The notes under the pieces are model-generated. The model was not told where the DNA came from. It ran no database searches and worked only from the letters and a program-made list of their open reading frames with translations. From Chryseobacterium sp. W4I1 (GTDB taxonomy: Bacteria; Bacteroidota; Bacteroidia; Flavobacteriales; Weeksellaceae): a stretch of 64,000 bases of DNA. Each line of letters starts with the position of its first letter. Position 1 is the stretch's first letter. Of this stretch, positions 41,707 through 50,980 are shown one piece after another. Position numbers and translations under genes: made by a program. Location of the stretch: the NCBI RefSeq assembly GCF_030816115.1, contig NZ_JAUSXQ010000001.1, positions 1,488,001 to 1,552,000 of the forward strand. Direction: 5' to 3'.

Positions 41707-42708
41707 ATGAAAGAATTTTCTAAAGAGGTATACCTTAAGTGGTATGAAGATATGACAATGTGGAGAAGGTTTGAAGACAAATGCCGTTCTCTTTATCTAA
41801 AACAAAAGATCAGAGGTTTTTTACATTTGTATAATGGTCAGGAGGCTATTCCTGCCGGCTTCACGCATGCAATGGATTTAACAAAGGACAGTATGATTAC
41901 TGCTTACAGATGCCACATTCATCCAATGGCGATGGGCGTAGATCCAAAGAGAATCATGGCTGAGCTTTGCGGTAAAGCTACCGGAACATCCGGAGGTATG
42001 GGTGGTTCTATGCACATTTTCAGCAAAGAACACCGTTTCTATGGTGGACATGGTATTGTAGGAGGACAGATTCCTTTAGGAGCTGGAATTGCTTTTGCAG
42101 ATAAGTATTATGACAGAAAAGCGGTAAATATCTGCTTCTTCGGAGACGGGGCTGCAAGACAGGGATCGCTTCATGAAACATTCAATATGGCGATGAACTG
42201 GAAGCTTCCTGTAGTATTTGTGGTAGAAAACAACCAGTATGCAATGGGAACTTCTGTAAAAAGAACAGCCAACCACGAAGATATCTATAAATTAGGTTTA
42301 GGATACGAAATGCCTTGCCTTGCCGTAGATGCAATGGATCCTGAAAAAGTAGCTGAAGCAGCTTACGAAGCAATAGAAAGAGCGAGAAGAGGCGATGGGC
42401 CTACTTTCATAGAAGCAAGAACATACCGTTACAGAGGACACTCTATGTCTGATGCTGAACCTTACAGAAGCAAGGAAGAAGTAGCTATTCATAAGAATGA
42501 TGACCCTATGGAACTGGTAAAACACAGACTTTTGGAAAACGGATGGGCTACAGAGGCTGAATTGGAAACAATCGACAATAAATCAAGAGATTTTGTAGAA
42601 GAGTGTATCGAATTCATGGAGAATTCTCCATATCCGGATCCTGATAAGATCTATGAATATGTTTATGCTCAGGAAAACTATCCGTTCTTAGATAAATTAG
42701 AAAATTAA
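41707..42708 (+). CDS. pdhA: Pyruvate dehydrogenase E1 component, alpha subunit
   Basis: E1 alpha with E1 beta decarboxylates pyruvate on thiamine diphosphate and passes the acetyl group to E2. The 333-residue protein has the family start YEDMTMWRRFEDKC, the HxGQEA-like NGQEAIPAG, the GGSMHIF stretch, the ThDP motif GDGAARQGSLHE...NNQYAMGTS and the phosphorylation-loop region YRYRGHSMSD. E1 beta is not adjacent and must be encoded elsewhere, which I believe is usual in flavobacteria. The E2 gene follows after an 83-bp hairpin-containing gap. Confidence 0.95.
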   Translation: MKEFSKEVYLKWYEDMTMWRRFEDKCRSLYLKQKIRGFLHLYNGQEAIPAGFTHAMDLTKDSMITAYRCHIHPMAMGVDPKRIMAELCGKATGTSGGMGGSMHIFSKEHRFYGGHGIVGGQIPLGAGIAFADKYYDRKAVNICFFGDGAARQGSLHETFNMAMNWKLPVVFVVENNQYAMGTSVKRTANHEDIYKLGLGYEMPCLAVDAMDPEKVAEAAYEAIERARRGDGPTFIEARTYRYRGHSMSDAEPYRSKEEVAIHKNDDPMELVKHRLLENGWATEAELETIDNKSRDFVEECIEFMENSPYPDPDKIYEYVYAQENYPFLDKLEN

Positions 42709-42714
42709 TAATTA

Positions 42715-42779
42715 GATAATTTGAGAATTTGAAAATGAGACATTTTTTTATTCTCACATCATCACATTAACAAATTATC
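42715..42779. repeat. Intergenic hairpin, family D, between pdhA and pdhC
   Basis: GATAATTTG (42715-42723) and CAAATTATC (42771-42779) form perfect outer arms; TGAGA (42736-42740) and TCTCA (42752-42756) form an inner stem. The unit fills the gap between the two operon genes and could modulate read-through. Confidence 0.6.
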
Positions 42780-42791
42780 ATATTAAAAATT

Positions 42792-44408
42792 ATGGCAGAA
42801 GTAATTACGATGCCCCGCCTTTCAGATACTATGACGGAAGGTAAAGTGGCGAAATGGCATAAAAAAGTAGGAGATCAGGTAAAAGAAGGAGATATTTTGG
42901 CCGAAATTGAAACAGATAAAGCTGTTCAGGATTTCGAATCTGAAATAAACGGAACTCTTTTATACATTGGTGTAGAAGAAGGCGCTGCTGCTGCTGTAGA
43001 TTCTGTTTTGGCAATTATCGGGAATGAAGGGGAAGATATTTCAGGGCTTACCGGTGGAGCTGCTGCTCCTGCTGCAGGTGGTTCTGAAGAAAAAAAATCT
43101 GAAGAAGAATCCAAAACAGAAAACAACGCTACCAGTGTAGAGCAGACCTCTGCAGAAGTTCCTGCAGGCGTAGAAATTATTACAATGCCGAGACTTTCCG
43201 ATACTATGACGGAAGGTAAAGTAGCAAAATGGCACAAGAATGTAGGCGATACAGTAAAAGAAGGAGACCTTCTTGCTGAGATCGAAACAGATAAAGCAGT
43301 TCAGGATTTTGAATCTGAATTCAACGGGGTACTATTGAAGCAGGGTGTAGAAGAAGGAGGTGCTGCTCCGGTAGATTCAGTATTGGCTATGATAGGCCCT
43401 GCAGGTACAGATGTTTCTGCTGTAGGTGCTCCAAAGGCAGCTGCCCAGACTTCTGAAAAACCGGCTGAAGAGAAAACTGAAGCTAAAGCAGAAGAAAAAG
43501 CAACTCCGGCTGTAAGCTCTTCGTCTTCAGACAGAGTAGCCATTTCTCCACTAGCTAAGAAAATGGCTCAGGACAAAGGAGTGGACATCAACAGTGTTCA
43601 CGGTTCAGGAGAAAATGGAAGAATCGTTAAAAAAGATATTGAAAACTATCAGCCTTCACAAGCTGCACAGGCTCAACCAGCCGCTACTGCTCCGGCAGCA
43701 GCACAGGTTGCATTAAGCTTTATACAGGGTGAAGATACAGAGACTCCAAACTCTCAGGTAAGAAATATCATTGCGAAACGTCTTGCTGAAAGTAAATTCT
43801 CTGCTCCACATTACTACCTGATGGTAGAGATCAATATGGATAAAGCGATTGAGGCCAGAAAAGAGATCAACTCTTTACCGGATACCAAAATCTCTTTCAA
43901 CGATATGATCATCAAGGCGACTGCTGTTGCTTTAAGAAAACATCCTCAGGTGAATTCAAGCTGGGCAGGAGATAAGATCATTCACAGAGGAAATATCAAC
44001 GTGGGTGTAGCAGTAGCTATTCCTGACGGATTGGTGGTTCCTGTACTGAAGAATACAGATCAGATGAACTACACGCAGATCTCTGCAGCGGTAAAAGATA
44101 TGGCTTCCAGAGCTAAGAGCAAAGGCTTGAAGGCAAATGAAATGGAAGGTTCTACATTCTCAATCTCAAACCTGGGTATGTTCGGAATCGAGACCTTTAC
44201 AAGTATCATCAACCAGCCGAATTCTGCGATCCTTTCAGTAGGAGCAATCATCGAAAAACCGATCGTAAAAGATGGGCAGATTGTGGTAGGAAACATCATG
44301 AAGCTTTCATTGGCATGTGACCACAGAGTGGTAGACGGTGCTACAGGAGCTCAGTTCTTACAGACTTTAAAAACATATCTGGAAAATCCTTTAACCCTGT
44401 TACTGTAA
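42792..44408 (+). CDS. pdhC: Dihydrolipoamide acetyltransferase (pyruvate dehydrogenase E2)
   Basis: E2 carries the acetyl group on lipoyl lysines and transfers it to CoA. The 538-residue protein has two lipoyl domains (about 1-80 and 127-205) each with the lipoylation motif ETDKAVQDFES, Ala/Pro/Glu-rich linkers, a peripheral subunit-binding domain (about 252-290; ISPLAKKMAQDKGVDI) and the catalytic domain ending with the active-site DHRVVDG (about 514-520). The two lipoyl domains are close copies, including 23 identical DNA bases in a row. It is downstream of pdhA and followed by a strong terminator. Confidence 0.95.
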   Translation: MAEVITMPRLSDTMTEGKVAKWHKKVGDQVKEGDILAEIETDKAVQDFESEINGTLLYIGVEEGAAAAVDSVLAIIGNEGEDISGLTGGAAAPAAGGSEEKKSEEESKTENNATSVEQTSAEVPAGVEIITMPRLSDTMTEGKVAKWHKNVGDTVKEGDLLAEIETDKAVQDFESEFNGVLLKQGVEEGGAAPVDSVLAMIGPAGTDVSAVGAPKAAAQTSEKPAEEKTEAKAEEKATPAVSSSSSDRVAISPLAKKMAQDKGVDINSVHGSGENGRIVKKDIENYQPSQAAQAQPAATAPAAAQVALSFIQGEDTETPNSQVRNIIAKRLAESKFSAPHYYLMVEINMDKAIEARKEINSLPDTKISFNDMIIKATAVALRKHPQVNSSWAGDKIIHRGNINVGVAVAIPDGLVVPVLKNTDQMNYTQISAAVKDMASRAKSKGLKANEMEGSTFSISNLGMFGIETFTSIINQPNSAILSVGAIIEKPIVKDGQIVVGNIMKLSLACDHRVVDGATGAQFLQTLKTYLENPLTLLL

Positions 44409-44430
44409 CAGTTCAGATTGTAAATATTAA

Positions 44431-44458
44431 AACCTCTCATTTCGAGAGGTTTTTTTTG
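44431..44458 (+). terminator. Terminator of the pdhA-pdhC unit
   Basis: AACCTCTC and GAGAGGTT pair around ATTTC, followed by T6. Confidence 0.85.
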
Positions 44459-44539
44459 AATGGTAATTATCACATGAAAAAATTATTATAGTGTAGTAAA
44501 TTGACCTTTTACAATTGACTATATTTCAAATCAAATTAC

Positions 44540-44547
44540 TATTTTTG
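44540..44547 (+). promoter_or_regulatory. -7 element of the LolD-like gene (leaderless)
   Basis: TATTTTTG ends four bases before the ATG at 44552, so the mRNA should begin at or next to the start codon. Confidence 0.5.
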
Positions 44548-44551
44548 AAAC

Positions 44552-45220
44552 ATGATTAAAGCAAGTAATATCCATAAGTCTTATGGGAATTTAGAAGTAC
44601 TGAAAGGTGTTGACATTCATATCAAAACGGGTGAAGTTGTTTCTATCGTAGGGGAATCCGGAGCTGGAAAATCTACTTTGCTTCAGATCTTAGGAACCCT
44701 GGATCATCCTAGCAATTCTAGTAAGTACAATACGGAAATCAGTATTGCAGGGGAATCTTTTATCAATATGAATGATAAACAGCTTTCCAAATTCAGAAAC
44801 CAGAATATCGGTTTTGTATTTCAGTTCCATCAGCTTCTTCCGGAATTTACTGCTTTAGAAAATGTTTTGCTTCCGACAAAAATAGGCGGAGCCAATGAGA
44901 AAGAGGCTTTGGATAAGGCTTATGCTTTGTTTGAAGATCTGAAAATAGAGCAGAGGCTTCACCACAAGCCCAATCAGCTATCGGGAGGAGAAGCACAAAG
45001 GGTTGCCGTTGCAAGAGCTTTGATCAATTCTCCGAAAATTATCTTTGCTGATGAGCCTACCGGAAACTTAGATTCCAAGAATGCGGATGATCTTCACCGT
45101 TTATTTTTTGATCTTAGGGACAAATACAACCAGACTTTTGTCATTGTAACCCACAACCCGAACCTTGCCGAAATCACAGACCGGAAACTGGTCATGAAAG
45201 ACGGTATGATTATCGAGTAA
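44552..45220 (+). CDS. ABC transporter ATP-binding protein, LolD/MacB type
   Basis: The 222-residue protein is a single ATPase domain with Walker [11 protein letters not shown]-loop in [11 protein letters not shown], signature [15 protein letters not shown], Walker [14 protein letters not shown] and the H-loop in VTHNP. The GNLDS and Q-loop context matches LolD, which drives release of lipoproteins from the inner membrane. The membrane partner (LolC/E-like) is not adjacent. It is followed 15 nt later by a lipoprotein gene. Confidence 0.9.
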   Translation: MIKASNIHKSYGNLEVLKGVDIHIKTGEVVSIVGESGAGKSTLLQILGTLDHPSNSSKYNTEISIAGESFINMNDKQLSKFRNQNIGFVFQFHQLLPEFTALENVLLPTKIGGANEKEALDKAYALFEDLKIEQRLHHKPNQLSGGEAQRVAVARALINSPKIIFADEPTGNLDSKNADDLHRLFFDLRDKYNQTFVIVTHNPNLAEITDRKLVMKDGMIIE

Positions 45221-45235
45221 ATCTGCAAATCTCTA

Positions 45236-45814
45236 ATGAGAAAATTCATTTTCCTGTTCCTTTTTATTATTTCCTGCTCTAAAGTTGAGTCTCAGGAAAG
45301 TAATGCTTCCGGAATTCTGCCGGCAGAAAGGGTATTGGAGATAAAAAACTTTCTGAAAGGGAAAAATTATAACAAGGATATTGCTGTTTTTATTAATTTT
45401 AAAACCTATTCCGGTAAATACCGTTACTTTATCTACGACCTGAAAAGTAATAAAATATTGCAAAAAGCTTTGGTTTCTCATGGGTCAGGCTCTGTGATAA
45501 AAAATTCCAATGCACTTAAATTCAGCAATACAGAAGGCTCCTACCAGTCTTCGTTGGGAAAATATGAGATACTGAACAGCTATAACGGAAAATTCGGAAA
45601 AGCTTACCGTCTGAATGGCCTTGATGCTACCAATAGCAATGCCATGGAACGGGCAATCGTACTGCATTCCCTTGGATGTGTTCCGGATAAGGAATCTTTA
45701 AATCCGGCCTGTTTAAGCTTGGGGTGTCCCATGCTTTCCACCAATGCATTGATCCAAAGTGCCAAATACCTTGATACATCAAAAAGGCCGGTAATTTTGT
45801 ATGCGTTTTATTAA
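45236..45814 (+). CDS. L,D-transpeptidase-catalytic-domain-like lipoprotein
   Basis: The 192-residue protein has a lipoprotein signal (MRKFIFLFLFIISC, lipobox IISC). The rest resembles the murein L,D-transpeptidase catalytic-domain family with YFIYDLKSNK, HGSGSVIKN, LHSLGCVP and CLSLGCPMLS, the last holding the likely catalytic cysteine. Such proteins remodel peptidoglycan or attach proteins to it, in keeping with a periplasmic lipoprotein. It lies 15 nt after the LolD-like gene, a meaningful neighbour for a lipoprotein. Confidence 0.78.
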   Translation: MRKFIFLFLFIISCSKVESQESNASGILPAERVLEIKNFLKGKNYNKDIAVFINFKTYSGKYRYFIYDLKSNKILQKALVSHGSGSVIKNSNALKFSNTEGSYQSSLGKYEILNSYNGKFGKAYRLNGLDATNSNAMERAIVLHSLGCVPDKESLNPACLSLGCPMLSTNALIQSAKYLDTSKRPVILYAFY

Positions 45815-45851
45815 TTTCGTACCTTACGTTTTTTAAAAACACAGATCAAAA

Positions 45852-46529
45852 ATGACCATAAAATTCCTTGCCGAAGACGACAGACCCAGAGAGAAGTTTT
45901 TGCTGAAAGGTAAGAATTCACTTTCTGATTCCGAACTACTGGCCATTATCATGGGAAGTGGAAGCAGAAACGAGAGTGCTCTGGAGCTGGCAAGAAAAAT
46001 TCTGGCATCTGTAAACAATAGCTGGCACCAGCTAAGCCTTCTTTCCAGTAAAGACCTGACGAAGTTTAAAGGAATTGGAGAAGTGAAAGCTGTTTCCATT
46101 ATTGCTGCTTTGGAAATCGGGAAGAGGAGGGCCATTCAGGAAATTCCGGATAAGGCAGTCATTTCCAACAGCGGTGATGCTTACTCTATTCTTAAAAATA
46201 AGCTGTCAGACTTAAGGACTGAAGAGTTCTGGGCTGTATTTCTAAACCAAAGCAATAAAGTGATTCATATTTCACAGCTTACCCATGGAGGAATAAGCCA
46301 GTCGATTGTGGATGTGAGGATTTTATTTAAAACAGCCTTGGATCATTTTTCAACCGGGATTATTATTGCTCACAACCATCCGTCCGGAAGTCTAAAACCC
46401 AGTAAGGAAGATATCAGTATTACCAAGAAAATAAAGGAGGCCGGAGACACATTGAGCATTCAGCTTTTGGACCATATTATTATTACACAGGATAAATATC
46501 TTAGTTTCTCAGATGAAGGATTGTTATGA
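45852..46529 (+). CDS. radC: RadC-family JAMM-domain protein
   Basis: The 225-residue protein has an N-terminal helix-hairpin-helix part (FKGIGEVKAVSIIAALEIG) and a JAB/MPN+ metalloprotease-like domain with the motif HNHPSGSLKPSKED. RadC was once linked to DNA repair, but the exact role is unresolved. The length is standard. Its stop overlaps the next start by four bases (ATGA), so it is co-translated with the FemAB-like gene. Confidence 0.94.
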   Translation: MTIKFLAEDDRPREKFLLKGKNSLSDSELLAIIMGSGSRNESALELARKILASVNNSWHQLSLLSSKDLTKFKGIGEVKAVSIIAALEIGKRRAIQEIPDKAVISNSGDAYSILKNKLSDLRTEEFWAVFLNQSNKVIHISQLTHGGISQSIVDVRILFKTALDHFSTGIIIAHNHPSGSLKPSKEDISITKKIKEAGDTLSIQLLDHIIITQDKYLSFSDEGLL

Positions 46530-47437
46530 TTAGAAGACTGAAATATAAAGAGATCGATTTTGAAAAATATGCAGCCTGCTTAGAAAACTCGGAACAGAGA
46601 AAATATTCGGCATCAAAGACTTTCTTAGATGTCACAACAAATAAGCAGTGGGATATTTTGGTTTATCAGGATTATGAAGCTGTAATGCCAGTGCCTTTTA
46701 TCCTTAAAAAAGGGGTTAAAATTGTGCATAATCCACTGATATGCCAGCAGCTTGGCATTTTTTCAGCCCAGGATGATCAAAAAATCAATGAAAAATTTCT
46801 GCATTTTCTACAGAAAAACTATCTGATCAGAGCTTATCATTTTAATGAGACCAATACTTTAGATTCAAAATTAAAGACGAAAAAGAATTTTCTTTTATAT
46901 CCTGGTGTCTATGATCAGGTTTTTGCGAAGTATTCACCGAAAAGAAAAAGGAAATTAAGACTGGATGATGAAGTGAAAGAAAATTCGGAGATCAAAGAAA
47001 TAAGCTTTCATGAGGCAGAAGAATTTATAAGAAATAATGTGGTAGGACTTGAAAAAGATAATGATGCTAATGTTTTGATGCAGACACTTGAGACATTTTA
47101 TTCACTTCAATATCTGAAGTTTTTAGCTTTTTATTATCACAACGAGATCACCAATATGATTGCAATTTATTCAGATTATGATACTATTGCTTTATTAGGA
47201 ACTTTTAATGATAAAAAATACATTAAAATGGCTGGTGCATCTACACTTATTGATTATGTGATTAAGGAGAATATAGAAAGTTGTATTTTTGATTTCGAAG
47301 GAGGTAATCTTCCAAGTATTGAAGAGTTTTTCAGAGGGTTCAGACCAGAATTAAAGCATTATGCAGTCATAGAAAACTCAAAAAAGAAGTTGATTAAAGA
47401 TTTTGCTAAATTTCTGATGAGAGGGAAACTTTCCTAA
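46526..47437 (+). CDS. FemAB/GNAT-like protein of unknown function
   Basis: The 303-residue protein looks like a two-domain GNAT fold of the FemAB type (aminoacyl or acyl transferases acting on cell-wall or lipid precursors): QWDILVYQDYEAVMPVPFIL in the first half and LKFLAFYYHNEITNMIAIYS with FDFEGGNLPSIEEFFRGFRPE in the second, where the last part is the most FemAB-like. There is no membrane segment. It overlaps radC by four bases. The substrate is unknown. Confidence 0.6.
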   Translation: MIRRLKYKEIDFEKYAACLENSEQRKYSASKTFLDVTTNKQWDILVYQDYEAVMPVPFILKKGVKIVHNPLICQQLGIFSAQDDQKINEKFLHFLQKNYLIRAYHFNETNTLDSKLKTKKNFLLYPGVYDQVFAKYSPKRKRKLRLDDEVKENSEIKEISFHEAEEFIRNNVVGLEKDNDANVLMQTLETFYSLQYLKFLAFYYHNEITNMIAIYSDYDTIALLGTFNDKKYIKMAGASTLIDYVIKENIESCIFDFEGGNLPSIEEFFRGFRPELKHYAVIENSKKKLIKDFAKFLMRGKLS

Positions 47438-47528
47438 GATTAATATCATATAATTTTCGTTATTTAGAATGGTTTTAATTAGATATTATTCCGTACATTT
47501 ATAAAGATATTTTACTAATAATCCAGCT

Positions 47529-48461
47529 ATGCTAAAGCAGATCCGCCATTATAAACTGCCTTATATTATTTATAATTTTTTTAATAGGAAAAAATTGCAC
47601 CACAATATTCCTTTGTACAAAAAATATGGTCTCAATAAAAATTACTTTTCCAGTATTTCAAGTGCTGATTTTGCCCATCTTCCGGCTACTGAGAGACAAA
47701 TAGGAGAAAACAAGCTTAAGGAAACTGCGTTTTTCAAAGAATTATCTGCAGAGAATAAAGAAAATGCCCTGCAGTATGATGATAACGGGTATATGATCTT
47801 GAGAAATTTCATTACAACAGATGCGGCAGACCAGATCAACAGTGAAATTGAAAAGCTGATGGAAAATGGGACGCTTAAATTTATTTATGGTGGAAAATTA
47901 ATGTTTGCCATTCATCATTCCGAGATCATTAAAAGAATTGGAAGTGATAAAAGTTTGCTGGATTTTCTGTCTGTACTTTTAGACGGTAAAGCCAAGCTTT
48001 TCCAGAGTATTAATTTTATTAATGGTAGCCAGCAGAAAACACACTCGGACAGTATTCATATGACAACCTATCCTTTGGGCGGACTTTTGGGAGTATGGAT
48101 CGCTTTGGAAGACGTGGACGAAACCAATGGCGCACTGCATTATATCCCCAAAAGTCACAAACTTCCTTATTTCCTGAATTCTGATTACGATAACGAAGGT
48201 GATGCCTTAAGGATCGGTAAAAAAAGCTACCGGGCTTATGAAGAATTTCTGGAGAACAAAGTCAAAGAATTAGGTTTGAAAAAAGAAATTTTTAAAGCAA
48301 AAAAAGGAGATATGTTAATATGGCATGCCAACATTCTTCATGGTGGTGAGCCACATACCGATAAGAACAAAACCCGAAAAAGCCTTGTATATCATTTTTT
48401 TGACGAAAATAGTGTGTGTTATCACGAGGTGACGCAGAGGCCAGCTCTTTTCGAGTTATAA
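47529..48461 (+). CDS. Phytanoyl-CoA dioxygenase (PhyH) family protein
   Basis: PhyH enzymes are Fe(II)/2-oxoglutarate hydroxylases. The 310-residue protein shows the double-stranded beta helix with the metal triad: HSDSIHM (His and Asp, about 175-181), HYIPKSHK and the distal histidine in WHANILHGGEPH (about 266-277), then an arginine-containing KTRKSLVYHFF. The N-terminal 80 residues are helical and specific to this protein. It lies between the FemAB-like gene and a membrane protein; the substrate is unknown. Confidence 0.85.
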   Translation: MLKQIRHYKLPYIIYNFFNRKKLHHNIPLYKKYGLNKNYFSSISSADFAHLPATERQIGENKLKETAFFKELSAENKENALQYDDNGYMILRNFITTDAADQINSEIEKLMENGTLKFIYGGKLMFAIHHSEIIKRIGSDKSLLDFLSVLLDGKAKLFQSINFINGSQQKTHSDSIHMTTYPLGGLLGVWIALEDVDETNGALHYIPKSHKLPYFLNSDYDNEGDALRIGKKSYRAYEEFLENKVKELGLKKEIFKAKKGDMLIWHANILHGGEPHTDKNKTRKSLVYHFFDENSVCYHEVTQRPALFEL

Positions 48462-48516
48462 TTGCTGAAGTTTCTGTAAAAAAGAACAAAACCGTTTACT
48501 GAAAGAATAGTTTCTT

Positions 48517-48524
48517 TACTTTTG
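48517..48524 (+). promoter_or_regulatory. -7 element of the polytopic membrane protein gene
   Basis: TACTTTTG fits TAnnTTTG, 17 nt before the ATG at 48542. Confidence 0.45.
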
Positions 48525-48541
48525 CATTCTTAACTAAACAA

Positions 48542-49714
48542 ATGCAAATGAAGAGAATTAATGTTATTCTTGTTTTCATATTTTCAATCTACCTATGCCT
48601 GATGTCATATTATCTTTATACACATCAGTATTACAATGTAGATATAGAAGCTTATGTAGGACTTGTTTACAAAACCGAATATCCCAATATGAAAATGGAA
48701 GATATTCATAAAAAGGTATATACAGAATTAGAAATCCTCAATCCAAAAATTTCTGCAATTTCCCAGAATGATGAAGAAGTTGCCATAGGAGAGAATACGT
48801 ATTACAATACCCTTTCAAAAAATCCTAAGGCTTACGAAGAAGAACTGCAGCTTTTTTCAGTAAAACCTTTCTATAATTTTGTAAATCTGATGTTCTTTAA
48901 ATTGGGTTTTAAAGTAACAACCGCAATATCTCTAACTTCCATACTTTCTTATGTTCTCATTTTAGTTTTAATATTCACTTATCTGACCAGGATTTTGAAG
49001 AATTATCCTTTGGCATTTATTATAACGTTGATCATCTCTTTATTCAAACCGCTTTTGGAGGCCAGCAGACATGCCTCTGCGGATAGCTTATCCTGTTTAA
49101 TGTTGTTGTTAAGTTTCTATACTTTTGTTATCAGGAAAAACTACCTGGCAGCAACAGTTTTTGCCATGCTCTGTATTTTGACCAGACCGGAATATTTTAT
49201 TTTGTTCTCATTCCTGTACATTCTGGTTTATTTCTATAAAAATGCTATTCGGATCAGTACTTCAAGGCTGTTTTTATCTTATGGCTATTTATTTCTCTCC
49301 TTTTTTCTCATTCAGTATTTCAACCAGATCTCATGGTCTACTTTATTTATGAATCAATTCACCAAGGTTCAGATCTATCCTATATCACACCCGGATGCAT
49401 TCTATTTTCCGGATTATCTGAATTTTCTCAAGAAAAACGTCATGCTTGATTTTAACGGTTCCTATTTCCCTTTACTGTTATTGTTCATTGTTATTATTCT
49501 TGCGAATCAATTTTCCCTGCAAAGTAAGAAGAGTTGGGCGCAATGCATGTTTTTCGGTGCTGTATATGCATCTGTTTTTCTAAGATACCTGGTTTTTCCT
49601 AGTCTGGCGAACAGGATGATGATCGGTTTTTATCTCATCATTATCCTTGCTCTGATCTATATTCAGAATTCAAAGACCGATATATTCAAAAAGACTTTAG
49701 AAGCCGGAAAATAA
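48542..49714 (+). CDS. Polytopic membrane protein of unknown function
   Basis: The 390-residue protein has about nine to ten hydrophobic helices. A first membrane helix (INVILVFIFSIYLCLMSYYL) is followed by an extracytoplasmic loop of about 90 residues rich in charged and polar residues. This layout, and the RPEYFILFSF region, resembles glycosyltransferase-type membrane proteins of the PMT/ArnT class, but no catalytic signature is clear. It is followed 25 nt later by a single-helix protein with its own promoter. Confidence 0.65.
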   Translation: MQMKRINVILVFIFSIYLCLMSYYLYTHQYYNVDIEAYVGLVYKTEYPNMKMEDIHKKVYTELEILNPKISAISQNDEEVAIGENTYYNTLSKNPKAYEEELQLFSVKPFYNFVNLMFFKLGFKVTTAISLTSILSYVLILVLIFTYLTRILKNYPLAFIITLIISLFKPLLEASRHASADSLSCLMLLLSFYTFVIRKNYLAATVFAMLCILTRPEYFILFSFLYILVYFYKNAIRISTSRLFLSYGYLFLSFFLIQYFNQISWSTLFMNQFTKVQIYPISHPDAFYFPDYLNFLKKNVMLDFNGSYFPLLLLFIVIILANQFSLQSKKSWAQCMFFGAVYASVFLRYLVFPSLANRMMIGFYLIIILALIYIQNSKTDIFKKTLEAGK

Positions 49715-49718
49715 TTAG

Positions 49719-49726
49719 TAATTTTG
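49719..49726 (+). promoter_or_regulatory. -7 element, near-leaderless
   Basis: TAATTTTG ends 12 bases before the ATG at 49739 and overlaps an in-frame TTG, so the later ATG is the start. Confidence 0.5.
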
Positions 49727-49738
49727 CGGTCTAAAATT

Positions 49739-50251
49739 ATGGCTAGTTTTTCAGGATATCTACCGTATGCTTTTGCATTGATTATCGCAATTCCTTTTCT
49801 GGTTTTGCTGAGACAATTTGTACACTCGTACATTACCCTTAAAAATCAGGAGATCAAGCTTCTTTCTGTAAAATCAAATTCGGAAAACAAAGCCCATTCC
49901 TACGAAAGGATGACTCTTTTTTTAGAAAGGATAAAACCGTCAAATATTATTCAGAAATTTGATAAGGATCTGGCAGTACATGAGTTCATCTTCCTTACTG
50001 AAAAGACCATTAATGAAGAGTTTGACTATAATTCTTCACAGCAGCTGTATATTACAAAAAGTTCATGGAAGAATATTGTAGATTCTAAAAATGCTTTAAT
50101 AGATTTGCTTCACAAAACCTATGATGGGTTGAGTGGAAATGCAGATCTTGAAGAATTCAAAACTATTTTCATCATGAATTATATGGAAGGCAATGATTAT
50201 ATTGCTGCCACTATAGAAGACCTTAGAAGAGAAATTTTAATTATAACTTAA
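49739..50251 (+). CDS. Hypothetical protein with one N-terminal membrane helix
   Basis: The 170-residue protein has a hydrophobic segment (YAFALIIAIPFLVLLRQFV, about 8-26) and a charged, helical cytosolic part of about 140 residues. I do not recognise a domain. Its start was set at the ATG because the promoter overlaps the longer frame. It is followed 17 nt later by ppa, so these two are likely co-transcribed. Confidence 0.65.
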   Translation: MASFSGYLPYAFALIIAIPFLVLLRQFVHSYITLKNQEIKLLSVKSNSENKAHSYERMTLFLERIKPSNIIQKFDKDLAVHEFIFLTEKTINEEFDYNSSQQLYITKSSWKNIVDSKNALIDLLHKTYDGLSGNADLEEFKTIFIMNYMEGNDYIAATIEDLRREILIIT

Positions 50252-50268
50252 AAAATAACAGATAAATA

Positions 50269-50880
50269 ATGATTCCAAATTTTAAAGCACATCCATGGCA
50301 TGGGGTTTCTGCAGGAGAAGATGCGCCAAATGTTGTTAACGTATTCGTGGAAATCGTTCCTTCAGATACTATTAAATATGAAGTAGATAAAGAAACAGGA
50401 TTTTTAAAGGTAGACAGACCTCAGAAATTTTCTAATATTATTCCCGCTTTATACGGTTTTGTTCCAAGAACATACTGCCACAACGAAGTAATGAAACTGG
50501 CTGTAGAAGCTGGAGCTGATGATGTAACGGAGGGTGATCATGATCCGCTTGATATCTGTGTATTAAGCTCTCACAATATCCATTCAGGTGGATTGCTAAT
50601 GGAAGCTATTCCAATCGGTGGTTTCAAAATGATCGATGGAGGTGAAGCTGATGATAAAATCGTTGCAGTAATGATCGGTGACCATGCTTTTGGACACTTC
50701 AGAGATATTGCTGAGCTTCCGGAAGCTGAAGTGAAAAGACTGATGCACTACTTTCTAACCTATAAAAACTTACCTGATGAGCCTGCAAAATGCAGAATCC
50801 ATGAGGTATACGGAGCTGAGCACGCTAAAAAAGTGATCAAAGCTTCTCAAAAAGATTACGCAGAAAAATTCGGAGGATAA
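50269..50880 (+). CDS. ppa: Family I soluble inorganic pyrophosphatase
   Basis: The enzyme splits pyrophosphate made by biosynthesis and pulls those reactions forward. The 203-residue protein has the family I signature DHDPLDICVL (metal-binding aspartates), the N-terminal EIVPSDTIKYEVDKETG and YGFVPRTYC. The length is close to the bacterial hexameric form with a short C-terminal extension. A membrane pyrophosphatase gene lies 450 bp downstream on the same strand, so this region handles pyrophosphate in two ways. Confidence 0.95.
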   Translation: MIPNFKAHPWHGVSAGEDAPNVVNVFVEIVPSDTIKYEVDKETGFLKVDRPQKFSNIIPALYGFVPRTYCHNEVMKLAVEAGADDVTEGDHDPLDICVLSSHNIHSGGLLMEAIPIGGFKMIDGGEADDKIVAVMIGDHAFGHFRDIAELPEAEVKRLMHYFLTYKNLPDEPAKCRIHEVYGAEHAKKVIKASQKDYAEKFGG

Positions 50881-50909
50881 GCAAACGCTTTCTCCCTAAT
50901 ATAATAAAG

Positions 50910-50936
50910 GCAGATGATTTTTCATCTGCTTTTTTA
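50910..50936 (+). terminator. Terminator after ppa
   Basis: GCAGATGA-TTTT-TCATCTGC followed by T6. Confidence 0.85.
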
Positions 50937-50980
50937 TTTGGTTTAAAGTTTATATTAACATGGGAATCCTATAAAATACT

